A stretch of 64,000 nucleotides of DNA from CAG-217 sp963642245. GTDB lineage: Bacteria > Bacillota > Clostridia > Oscillospirales > Acutalibacteraceae. Of the stretch, positions 57,690 to 64,000 are shown in pieces. How positions within the stretch are numbered: the first letter of the stretch is position 1; every line of letters starts with the position of its first letter. Made by a program: the position numbers and the translations under genes. The DNA lies in NCBI GenBank assembly GCA_963642245.1, contig CAVIFY010000008.1:5521-69520 (forward strand), written 5' to 3'. The notes under the pieces were generated by a model. That model worked only from the letters and a program-made list of their open reading frames with translations. It made no database searches and had not been told where the DNA came from.

Positions 57690-59174
57690 TTATCCAAAAT
57701 ACCAGTCTTCTATATTGGCAAAGAAGTTGCCGTACTGCCCCTGAATATCGCCGCGCAGGGACTTGGAGTAGCAGATCATACCCTTGCGGTACACCAGGGG
57801 GGCAAAGGGCATTTCCTCGCTGAACGAGAGCATAAATTTGCCCAGCTCCGTCTTGCCGGCGGTGTAGTCCCGGTACAGGGCGGCGGTGCTGCCCTTGTCC
57901 TGGCTGATGCCATAGTGGGCGGCGCCGTCGGTGCTGAAGAAGGGGTAAAGGCACATATCGTTTTGCAGCTTGACCTCGCCGATATAGAGATCGTAGTTCA
58001 GGTTCTTGACCCGCGCCTTGTAGTCGCTGAATTTGCTCACTTGCAGCTGCACGGTAAAGCCCACGGCCTCCAGTGCCGTCTTGATCTGATTGGCGGCGGC
58101 CAGCCGGTTGTCGTTCTTGTTGACCAGCAGGGTGATCTTTAAGGCGCTGTCGCTGACTTTGGACAGGGCGATCTGTTGCTTGGCGGCTGCCGCGTCCGCC
58201 CCCTCTGCAAACAGGCGGGTGCTGCCGGCCAGTCCAAAGGCCGGGTTATACACGCTGCGGGCAGCGGTGGCATAACCGGCGTAGGCACTCTTAGCCAGAG
58301 CGCTGCGGTCCACTGCCAGGCTCACCGCCTTGCGCAGATGGGCGTTTGCAAAGGCGCCGGAGCGGTTGTTAAAGCCGATATATACCAGGTTGTTTTGGTT
58401 GATCTGCTTTTTGGTGGCGGTCATGCGCTTGGCGCTGTTCTCGGACAGATCCCGATAGGCGTAGGTGATGTTGCCGATGTTCACCGCGTTGTCAATGGAG
58501 TCCGCCGCCGCAATGTTCACAAGGTGAATGGTGGTGATATGGGGGTTAAAGTCGTCGGCTACATTGGCTGCCAGCACCGTGCCGTTCTTGGTGGATTTGT
58601 AGCGGTAGCGGCCGCTGCCGATAGGGTACTTGCCCTTGGCACTTGCCTTGGCAATGGGAAAGGTCAGCAGGTTTTGCCCATAAGGGGAGGGGTGGCGCAG
58701 GGTAAACACCACGGTGTTGTCGTCCTCTGCCTTGGCGGCGCGGACCCCTTGCAGGTTGCTGCCGTAGGCGGGGGAGTCCTTGGCCTGCTCAAAGCTGTAC
58801 ACCACATCTGCGGCGGTGAGCGCCGATTTGTCCGAGAAAGTCAGACCGCTGGGCACGATCACCTTAAGGGTGGTGCTGTCTGTGAATTCATAGCCGGTAG
58901 CCAGGTTGGGCTGGGCGGTATAGCTGCCGTCCAGGTCAAACAGGCTCTCAAACACCAGGTCCGCCAGCACCTGATTGTTCTGGGTCTTGGCGGAAAAGGG
59001 GTCCAGGCTGTCTGACTGGGTGTAGCTTAATTTGAAATTGTCATTGTCCGTGGCAAAGGTGGTTTGAGCCTTTGTGGTGGTCTCTGTTTGGCCGGTGGTG
59101 CCTTTGGTGCACGCCGAGAAGAGGGTGGCGGTCAGCACCAGCGCCAGCAAAAGAGCAAAACTTCTCTTGCCCAT
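57690..59174 (-). CDS. Solute-binding lipoprotein of the peptide/nickel (SBP family 5) type
   Basis: A 494-residue lipoprotein: signal peptide with lipobox LFSAC, a Thr-rich linker and the OppA-like fold, shown by LVFESLFDLDGSYTAQPNLATGYEF, LTFSDKSALTAADVVYSFEQAKDSPAYG (in parts) and LRKAVSLAVDRSALA (about 270). Such proteins bring peptides or other ligands to an ABC importer, but no permease or ATPase is nearby. It lies 2 bases behind ymdB and 41 bases before yloU. It may serve a distant transporter or act as a sensor or wall-peptide scavenger. Confidence 0.88.
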   Translation of the reverse strand: MGKRSFALLLALVLTATLFSACTKGTTGQTETTTKAQTTFATDNDNFKLSYTQSDSLDPFSAKTQNNQVLADLVFESLFDLDGSYTAQPNLATGYEFTDSTTLKVIVPSGLTFSDKSALTAADVVYSFEQAKDSPAYGSNLQGVRAAKAEDDNTVVFTLRHPSPYGQNLLTFPIAKASAKGKYPIGSGRYRYKSTKNGTVLAANVADDFNPHITTIHLVNIAAADSIDNAVNIGNITYAYRDLSENSAKRMTATKKQINQNNLVYIGFNNRSGAFANAHLRKAVSLAVDRSALAKSAYAGYATAARSVYNPAFGLAGSTRLFAEGADAAAAKQQIALSKVSDSALKITLLVNKNDNRLAAANQIKTALEAVGFTVQLQVSKFSDYKARVKNLNYDLYIGEVKLQNDMCLYPFFSTDGAAHYGISQDKGSTAALYRDYTAGKTELGKFMLSFSEEMPFAPLVYRKGMICYSKSLRGDIQGQYGNFFANIEDWYFG

Positions 59175-59176
59175 AG

Positions 59177-59950
59177 TTACCTCCTAATGCGCGTGCAACT
59201 GCGGGTCTTGCCGGTTTTTTCGTCAATGTCAAACAGGCAGCCCTCCAGCACGCAAGGTCCGTCCGGGTTGGTAAAGCGCACAGGCAGTCCGGTGCGCATT
59301 TTTTCGATGGCAGCCTGGGGACTGACCCCCAGCACGCTGTGCTGCGGCCCGGTCATACCCAGGTCCGTAATGTAGCCGGTGCCGCCGGGCAGCACCTGTT
59401 CGTCCGCCGTCTGCACATGGGTGTGGGTGCCAAAGAGGGCAGACACACGGCCGTCTAAATAGTAGCCAAGAGCCCGCTTTTCCGCAGTGGCCTCGGCGTG
59501 GAAGTCAATGAGAATGATATGCGCTCCCGCCTTTTTCAGGTGGCGCACTTCCCGGTCCGCCGCGTCAAAGGGGTTGGCGATAGGCTCCATAAAGGCGGTG
59601 CCTTGCAGGCTGATGACCCCCACTTGGGTGGCGCCCATATCCAGCAGCACGCTGCCCCGACCGGGGGCCGAGGGGTGGTAGTTGGCCGGGCGGAGCAAAA
59701 ACTCGTTCTCTTCCAGCATAGGGTAGATCTCCCGCCGGCGCAGGCCGTGGTTGCCCAGGGTGATCACATCGGCGCCGCTGTCAAAAATAAACTGGGCGCT
59801 GCCGGGCAGGATGCCGTTGCCAACGGCGGAGTTCTCGCCGTTTACGATGGTTAATTTGGCGCCCAGCTCTCGCTTTAAGCCGGGCAGTATGCGGCGCAGG
59901 CAGTCGCAGCCTTGCCGGGCGACTACATCGCCAATGGTCAGGATCTTCAC
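59177..59950 (-). CDS. ymdB: YmdB family metallophosphoesterase (TIGR00282-type)
   Basis: A 257-residue phosphodiesterase. GDVVARQG (about 7), NGENSAVGNGI (about 39), TLGNHGLRR (about 68), LIDFHAEATAEKRALGYYLDGRVSALFGTHTHVQTAD (in parts, about 148-185) and DLGMTGP are the metal-binding blocks. B. subtilis YmdB hydrolyses cyclic nucleotides and affects biofilm versus motility choice. The start is a GTG at 59950 with a weak ribosome site. It is the first gene of a five-gene operon ending in recG. Confidence 0.93.
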   Translation of the reverse strand: MKILTIGDVVARQGCDCLRRILPGLKRELGAKLTIVNGENSAVGNGILPGSAQFIFDSGADVITLGNHGLRRREIYPMLEENEFLLRPANYHPSAPGRGSVLLDMGATQVGVISLQGTAFMEPIANPFDAADREVRHLKKAGAHIILIDFHAEATAEKRALGYYLDGRVSALFGTHTHVQTADEQVLPGGTGYITDLGMTGPQHSVLGVSPQAAIEKMRTGLPVRFTNPDGPCVLEGCLFDIDEKTGKTRSCTRIRR

Positions 59951-59967
59951 TTATACACCGTTTCTAT

Positions 59968-59982
59968 CTGACCCGCGGTCAG
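59968..59982. promoter_or_regulatory. Palindrome in the ymdB leader
   Basis: CTGACC-CGC-GGTCAG is a 6-bp inverted repeat between the ymdB promoter and its GTG start. It could be an operator or a small leader hairpin; there is no direct evidence for either. Confidence 0.35.
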
Positions 59983-59998
59983 GTTTTATAGCAGAAAT

Positions 59999-60027
59999 AT
60001 TATACTATATCCCCGGTGCAATTACAA
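59999..60027 (-). promoter_or_regulatory. Sigma-A promoter of the ymdB-recG operon
   Basis: On the minus strand TTGTAA (60022-60027), 17 bases, a perfect TATAAT (59999-60004). Confidence 0.65.
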
Positions 60028-60128
60028 GGACGGGGCTTAAATTTAATACTTTCGCAACTTTTGAATACCCGGGTGCATACAGGGTTTTACCGGTTGTATA
60101 TTCTTTTGACAAATTGTGCAGTGCTTGC

Positions 60129-60150
60129 GGGGCGATGTGGGCATCGCCCC
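60129..60150. repeat. GC-rich palindrome (REP-like)
   Basis: GGGGCGATG (60129-60137) pairs with CATCGCCCC (60142-60150), followed by CTAC. It shares design and edge bases with the pair at 32200-32260. The 440-base gap 59951-60389 has no credible gene: only the ymdB promoter and these repeats. Confidence 0.55.
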
Positions 60151-60168
60151 CTACATCGTGGGTATGCA

Positions 60169-60336
60169 AAGCGGGCGGATCGATTTCTGCTTTTATCCCC
60201 TCAGTCGCGCAAGCGCGCCAGCTCCCCTTAAAAAAATAAGGGGAGCCAAGTTGTGTAGAATTTGCCTCCCTTGTAAAGGGAGGTGGCAACGCCGCAAGGC
60301 GTTGACGGAGGGATTGTACATCGTATCCGCCCGCTT
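60169..60336. repeat. MITE-like element with 12-bp terminal inverted repeats
   Basis: AAGCGGGCGGAT (60169-60180) and ATCCGCCCGCTT (60325-60336) are perfect inverted repeats bounding 168 bases. Inside are stems CTCCCCTTA/TAAGGGGAG (60222-60245), CCTCCCTT/AAGGGAGG (60265-60283) and AACGCC/GGCGTT (60288-60303). No transposase or coding capacity is seen; it looks like a non-autonomous mobile or structured extragenic repeat. Confidence 0.6.
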
Positions 60337-60355
60337 ATATCCCCTGAATGCAACA

Positions 60356-60381
60356 ACTCCCCTTGCACACACAAGGGGAGT
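60356..60381. repeat. Hairpin downstream of the lipoprotein gene
   Basis: ACTCCCCTTG (60356-60365) pairs with CAAGGGGAGT (60372-60381), a 10-bp stem 9 bases past the stop at 60390. It lacks a clear T-run, so termination is uncertain, and its sequence resembles the stem at 60222-60245. Confidence 0.5.
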
Positions 60382-60389
60382 CGATTGGG

Positions 60390-61490
60390 TCATTTTACTT
60401 TTTGAAAAGAGGTGAGCACGCCGTCTGCGTCAAAGGTCACATTGTAATAGGGATTGTTCTTAAAGTCCGTTACGGCAAATTCACCCAGGTTCTGGTCGCC
60501 GGGGAAGGTGCAGTCGGAGGCGATCTGCAAATTGCACTGGGAGAAGTTCACCGCATAGGGGGCGTCTGCCCGCTTTAAGGTCTTGACCCCATCGCCGCCG
60601 TAGCGGGCGTTAAAGGCCGCGGCCTTTTTCTTGTCGCTAAAGAGAAAGCGCACCTGGCTGTCAATGTACCAGTAGGTGGTGTCCTTCTTTTCCGTGTAGC
60701 TAAAGGCGTGGGTGCCCATACGCACCTGGGCGGCCTCTACGCCGTCCCACTTCTCCACATGGCGCAGAATGTCCACGCTGTCGCCGATCATGGCCTCGTT
60801 GGCGTCGGATTTGTTGTAGATCGGCTGGCTGCTCTCCTGGGTCACACCGTTTTTGTCCGTGGTGTGGGTAAAGTGCTTGAACCCGCCCTTTTTGTCATAA
60901 TAGTTGGCGCTGACCAGGGTGCAGGTGAGTTTGCCGTCGGCGTAGACCGCCTCATAGGTGCACTCGCTGTTAAAGGTGGCATTGTCTGCCTCCGGCGAGA
61001 TCCAAATGGTAAATCGGTCGGCACCGTAGGGGGATTTGGTGTTCAGCCCCTGGTCAAAGGTGACCCGGTAGCTGCCCTTGTCGTCCTCGCAGAGAATGGA
61101 CACGCCGGTGCGCTTGCCGTCTGCGTCCGTGTAGGTAACGGTCAGGTCGTTGGAGTGGGTGGAGCGCAGGTGGCACTCGGTCATCTGCTTGCCGCCCTTT
61201 TCGTATGCGGCGTACACCAGGTCCTCGTTTTTGTAATATTTGGTCACGGTGGCGTCCAGCTTGGTGCTCTTTACCTGCTTTTTGGTGTAGCTGTCGTCCG
61301 GCTGCATTTCCTTATAGAAATCCACCTTGCGAATATCGTCCAGAATGTAGCCTACGGTGTGAACATCGTCAAAGGTCTTTTTAATATCTTTGTTGGCAAC
61401 AAAATCAACTTGCGCTGTGGTCTCTGCGCAGGCGGAGAACAGCAGCATGGGCAGCAAACAAAGACAAAGTATGGTGCCCCATCGTTTCAT
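60390..61490 (-). CDS. Lipoprotein of unknown function
   Basis: A 366-residue predicted lipoprotein: signal peptide with lipobox LLFSAC (Cys21), then a soluble, Thr/Asp/Lys-rich domain with many beta-type alternations (TYTDADGKRTGVSILC, TYEAVYADGKLTCTLVS) and a C-terminal repeat-like end (YYNVTFDADGVLTSF). I recognise no family. It stands alone between its own promoter (61556-61584) and the repeat region. It may be a surface stress or wall-associated protein, but the sequence does not show this. Confidence 0.82.
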   Translation of the reverse strand: MKRWGTILCLCLLPMLLFSACAETTAQVDFVANKDIKKTFDDVHTVGYILDDIRKVDFYKEMQPDDSYTKKQVKSTKLDATVTKYYKNEDLVYAAYEKGGKQMTECHLRSTHSNDLTVTYTDADGKRTGVSILCEDDKGSYRVTFDQGLNTKSPYGADRFTIWISPEADNATFNSECTYEAVYADGKLTCTLVSANYYDKKGGFKHFTHTTDKNGVTQESSQPIYNKSDANEAMIGDSVDILRHVEKWDGVEAAQVRMGTHAFSYTEKKDTTYWYIDSQVRFLFSDKKKAAAFNARYGGDGVKTLKRADAPYAVNFSQCNLQIASDCTFPGDQNLGEFAVTDFKNNPYYNVTFDADGVLTSFQKVK

Positions 61491-61513
61491 AACCGGATCC
61501 CTCCATCTATTGG

Positions 61514-61541
61514 AAAAAGGCGCTGCGGGGTGTTTGCAGCG
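61514..61541 (-). promoter_or_regulatory. Leader hairpin of the lipoprotein gene
   Basis: CGCTGC and GCAGCG (61521-61526 and 61536-61541) form a 6-bp stem in the transcript, followed on the minus strand by CC and five T. It could be a weak attenuator about 25 bases before the start codon. Confidence 0.35.
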
Positions 61542-61555
61542 GTTGTCAAATCCTT

Positions 61556-61584
61556 ATTAAAGCACAATTCCTTTGTTTCGTCAA
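61556..61584 (-). promoter_or_regulatory. Sigma-A promoter of the lipoprotein gene
   Basis: On the minus strand TTGACG (61579-61584), 17 bases, TTTAAT (61556-61561). Confidence 0.65.
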
Positions 61585-61612
61585 CTAAAATTGCGGATTT
61601 CCCGGCTTTGCG

Positions 61613-61641
61613 TTGCGTATTTGGCGGGATTTTGCTATAAT
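61613..61641 (+). promoter_or_regulatory. Sigma-A promoter of the HAD phosphatase gene
   Basis: TTGCGT (61613-61618), 17 bases, a perfect TATAAT (61636-61641), 33 bases before the ATG. Confidence 0.7.
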
Positions 61642-61674
61642 ATCTTCTGTAATTTGAAGAACGGAGGCGTGTTT

Positions 61675-62493
61675 ATGCCTATCAAACTCATTGCCACGGA
61701 CCTGGACGGCACCTTAATGTCCGGCGACCACCTGACCGTCAGCCCCCGCACGGTGGCGGCGTTGCAGGCGGCCCACGACCGGGGCGTGCAGCTGACCATT
61801 GCCACCGGGCGCACCCTGGATTTTATCGACCATGTTACGGCCCAGGTGCCTTTTGTGGACTATGTGATCTACTCCAACGGCGCGGCGGTGTATGACCGGA
61901 AGCATGACGCCCATATTTGCCAGCAGCTGATCCCGCCGGAGGCGGTGCAGCGCATTTTGCAGACCCTGGCGCCACGGCCGCTGTATTATAATGTGTATTG
62001 GGACGGGGGTATGTACCTGGAAGAGGCCCGCTTGCCCTATTACAGCAGCAATAATCTGCCCCAGGCGTTCTTGGACCAGTTTATGGCCAAGGCCCACCCG
62101 GTAGAGAACCTGCTGGACAAGGCGAACAAAGGCGCAGAGAGCATTGCCGTCTATGACCTGGACCCGGCGCAAATGGACTGGGTGCGGTCTGTGCTGGAGA
62201 GTGAGGGGCTGGAGGTGGTCTCCTCCCTGGCCAATGAGTTGGAGTGCACCGCTCCCGGCGCCAACAAGGGCGCAGCGCTGGCAGGGATCGCCCGGCAGCT
62301 GGGGATCGCCCCGGCGCAGGTGATGAGCTTTGGCGACGCCGGCAATGACTGCCCTATGCTCACCTTTGCTCACTATTCCTTTGCTATGGAGAACGGCGCG
62401 CCGGAGTGCAAGGCCGCCGCTCGCTACCGGGCAGAGGCCAATACCGCGGACGGGGTAGCCAAGGCCATTGAGCAGTATGTGCTTGCAGACTGA
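61675..62493 (+). CDS. Cof-type HAD family phosphatase
   Basis: A 272-residue haloacid dehalogenase-like hydrolase with a type IIB cap. Motif I is ATDLDGTLM (about 7-15, nucleophile Asp), motif II ATGRT, motif III a Lys near NKGAALAG and motif IV SFGDAGNDCPML. These enzymes dephosphorylate sugar phosphates, flavin or pyridoxal phosphates; the substrate is unknown. The ATG at 61675 has GGAGG 8 bases upstream; longer translation would run through the promoter. Confidence 0.92.
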   Translation: MPIKLIATDLDGTLMSGDHLTVSPRTVAALQAAHDRGVQLTIATGRTLDFIDHVTAQVPFVDYVIYSNGAAVYDRKHDAHICQQLIPPEAVQRILQTLAPRPLYYNVYWDGGMYLEEARLPYYSSNNLPQAFLDQFMAKAHPVENLLDKANKGAESIAVYDLDPAQMDWVRSVLESEGLEVVSSLANELECTAPGANKGAALAGIARQLGIAPAQVMSFGDAGNDCPMLTFAHYSFAMENGAPECKAAARYRAEANTADGVAKAIEQYVLAD

Positions 62494-62528
62494 CGCATAA
62501 ATATAAAATAGGATAGAGATAAAAATAA

Positions 62529-62562
62529 CGCCGCCGGCAGATCACTCTGCCGGCGGCGGCTT
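62529..62562. terminator. Bidirectional terminator between the HAD and surface-protein genes
   Basis: CGCCGCCGGCAGA (62529-62541) pairs with TCTGCCGGCGGCG (62546-62558) around a 4-base loop, followed by GC and TTTT; A-rich sequence lies on the other side. Confidence 0.9.
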
Positions 62563-62601
62563 TTGCCTAGTGCAAAAGCGAAAGGAATGGAGGTAGATAG
62601 C

Positions 62602-64000
62602 TTACTCGGTCACGGCGTCGTCCTTGCGACGGAAGTACATGATCATCAATGCACCGCCGATAGCCAGCAGGGCTGCGCCGCCAAATACACAAGCACCGGT
62701 TGAGGGGCTCTTCCAGCTGCCCCCGTTATTCATGGGAATGTTGTTCTTGGGAATGTTATTCTTAGAGCCGTCGTTCTTCGGAATATCATTCTTGTTGCCA
62801 TCATTCTTGGGAATGTTGTTCTTGTTGTCGTTGGGCTTGTTATTATTGTTGTTGTTGTTGTTACCGTTGCCGCCGTCGATCGGCTCATCGCCGGGAGTAC
62901 CCAGCAGATCCAGTACCTGGCCGTAGGTGGCTACCTTGCCCATAGACACGAACTGATCCGTAATAGCCAGCACGGTGGAGGCGCTGTCGCCCATCATCTG
63001 CTGGATCAGTGCCTTAATGGTCTTGTAGTTGGCCTTGTCCGCAAAGGCTACATCATAGAGATAGTAGAATGCGGTGGTAAAGGCAGTGTCCGTCTCGCCG
63101 GTGCGCAGCACAAAGTACTTGTTGTGGTTGCTGTGGCTGGCTACGGACTTCACGGTGCAGCAGTTTGCCAGCTTCTTCCAGTCAATGGCTTTCAGCTGGA
63201 TCTTGCACTCCTTGCCTACAACGCCGGTCAGATCAATGGGATCCTTGGTCAGCAGGTTGTTGAAGAAGTTGCCGGACAGGTCCAGGTTCTCCGTCAGGCC
63301 GGTCAGCAGGCTGCCGGTGGACTGGGCAATGTCTTTCAGTGTGGTGGTGAGCATATCCTGGTCGATAATGTATGCCACGCGAGGCAGCACCTGGATCAGA
63401 CCGTTCAGCGGATCGGGAGATACCACATCTACCAGGTCCTTAAACAGAGCGTCCAGAATGGGGCGCAGGAACTCATCGGAGGCAATGTCCTTGCTGCCGG
63501 TGTTATCCCGTACAGCCTCAAAGTTGGCTTTGTATTCCTCTGCGGTGGGCAGAGAAGTGAGCCCCAGCTGCTCCAGCAGCGGGATCAGGCGGGCGTACAG
63601 GCCGTCCACATAGGTGCCGTCTGCGGCCAGATAGTCAAACATATGGAACTTCAAACCGGCCATACCCACAATGCCGTTCTCGTCACGGAGCAGGGCGGTA
63701 ATGGGCCGCAGCGCTGCCAGCAGAGCGTCCTCAAATCCGGCACGGTCGCCATCTTTGAAACCAAAGTCCGCAGCGGTGAATTCAATGGCAGCCAGTTTGT
63801 CCAGATCGGTCACACCGTTCTCTTTTTCCTCAGCGGTAACGGTGCAGTTGTCCTGGATCAGCTTTACAGCCTTCTGGAACTTCTCCTCCGGCAGCTGGCC
63901 GGCAAAGTTCTTGGCCTTGATGAGCATTTGTACCACATCGCCGATGGTGGGCGCCAGGCCTACGCCGGTCTCTGTGGTGTTGTGGGACAGGGTGGCGTAC
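62602..64000 (-). CDS. C-terminal part of a large surface protein with Asn/Lys-rich repeats and a sortase-like anchor (cut by right edge)
   Basis: About 466 residues are visible and the frame stays open to the right edge, so the N-terminus and signal peptide lie outside. A helical, hydrophilic region of about 370 residues has no family I know. It is followed by poly-Asn (eight in a row), repeats of the type NDIPKNDGSKNNIPKN, then SPSTG, a hydrophobic helix (CVFGGAALLAIGGALMIMYF) and a positive tail RRKDDAVTE. That end resembles a variant cell-wall sorting signal (SPSTG in place of LPxTG). An internal GTG at 63936 is not needed as a start. Confidence 0.8.
   Translation of the reverse strand, partial: YATLSHNTTETGVGLAPTIGDVVQMLIKAKNFAGQLPEEKFQKAVKLIQDNCTVTAEEKENGVTDLDKLAAIEFTAADFGFKDGDRAGFEDALLAALRPITALLRDENGIVGMAGLKFHMFDYLAADGTYVDGLYARLIPLLEQLGLTSLPTAEEYKANFEAVRDNTGSKDIASDEFLRPILDALFKDLVDVVSPDPLNGLIQVLPRVAYIIDQDMLTTTLKDIAQSTGSLLTGLTENLDLSGNFFNNLLTKDPIDLTGVVGKECKIQLKAIDWKKLANCCTVKSVASHSNHNKYFVLRTGETDTAFTTAFYYLYDVAFADKANYKTIKALIQQMMGDSASTVLAITDQFVSMGKVATYGQVLDLLGTPGDEPIDGGNGNNNNNNNNKPNDNKNNIPKNDGNKNDIPKNDGSKNNIPKNNIPMNNGGSWKSPSTGACVFGGAALLAIGGALMIMYFRRKDDAVTE

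Noticed and set aside
60005..60289. Small open frames in the gap between ymdB and the lipoprotein gene
   Set aside because: They run through hairpins and the MITE-like repeat, lack ribosome sites and have no recognisable protein pattern.
62838..62868. A GTT-type microsatellite
   Set aside because: It is the in-frame poly-Asn linker of the surface protein rather than a separate element.
1..64000. rRNA, tRNA, CRISPR, prophage or transposase genes
   Set aside because: None was recognised by reading the sequence; a covariance or HMM scan would be needed to exclude small RNAs fully.

Overview
The window looks like a chromosomal segment of a GC-rich, low-oxygen, spore-forming member of the Clostridia; my best guess is the Oscillospirales/Ruminococcaceae side of the class. 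The basis is an alpha/beta-type small acid-soluble spore protein, a PdaA-type spore-cortex deacetylase, an electron-bifurcating NfnAB pair, a T-box leader on thrS, RNase Y, YhaM, ECF-type transport, and strong GGAGG ribosome sites with sigma-A promoters. No rRNA, tRNA, CRISPR array, phage or insertion-sequence transposase was seen. The taxonomic call is inference.

Layout. Positions 1-8837 form a wall teichoic acid-like region: a partial gene at the left edge, TagD and three proteins that together carry four CDP-glycerol glycerophosphotransferase domains, one fused to a GT2 glycosyltransferase. A PHP phosphoesterase (8972-9640) and NfnA/NfnB (9728-11943) follow. Positions 12006-27568 are one reverse-strand operon of 14 genes for a capsule or exopolysaccharide of the Wzx/Wzy type. 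It starts at a clear promoter (27618-27646) and runs from chain-length regulator, tyrosine kinase and initiating sugar-phosphate transferase through glycosyltransferases, an acyltransferase, a radical SAM protein and a pyruvyl transferase with an FrhB-like partner, to polymerase and flippase.

Positions 27785-36070 are mostly housekeeping: a Dabb protein, rny, T-box plus thrS, prmA, yhaM, and an unusual membrane protein with a zinc ribbon, a dead kinase domain and two PASTA repeats.

Positions 36147-45846 are the most interesting part. Leftward lie a NEAT-domain surface protein, an ECF transporter (S, T and double ATPase), two fused ABC exporters and a YgbA-like Cys-rich protein. Rightward lie two ATC-hydrolase-like proteins around a class I methyltransferase. 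Between them are divergent promoters and three copies of the palindrome GTTAG-N6-CTAAC. I infer one regulon, probably for heme or metal and possibly DtxR-like, that joins surface capture, uptake and a small enzyme set.

The rest holds a spore SASP; an operon of a zinc-ribbon membrane protein, galU, a ThyX-like protein, a CPBP protease and tadA; prfB with an MgtC gene; pdaA, whose ribosome site sits inside a terminator stem; an operon ymdB - orphan binding protein - yloU - yloV - recG; a repeat-rich gap with a MITE-like element; two lone genes (a lipoprotein and a HAD phosphatase); and a surface protein with a sortase-like tail that is cut by the right edge.
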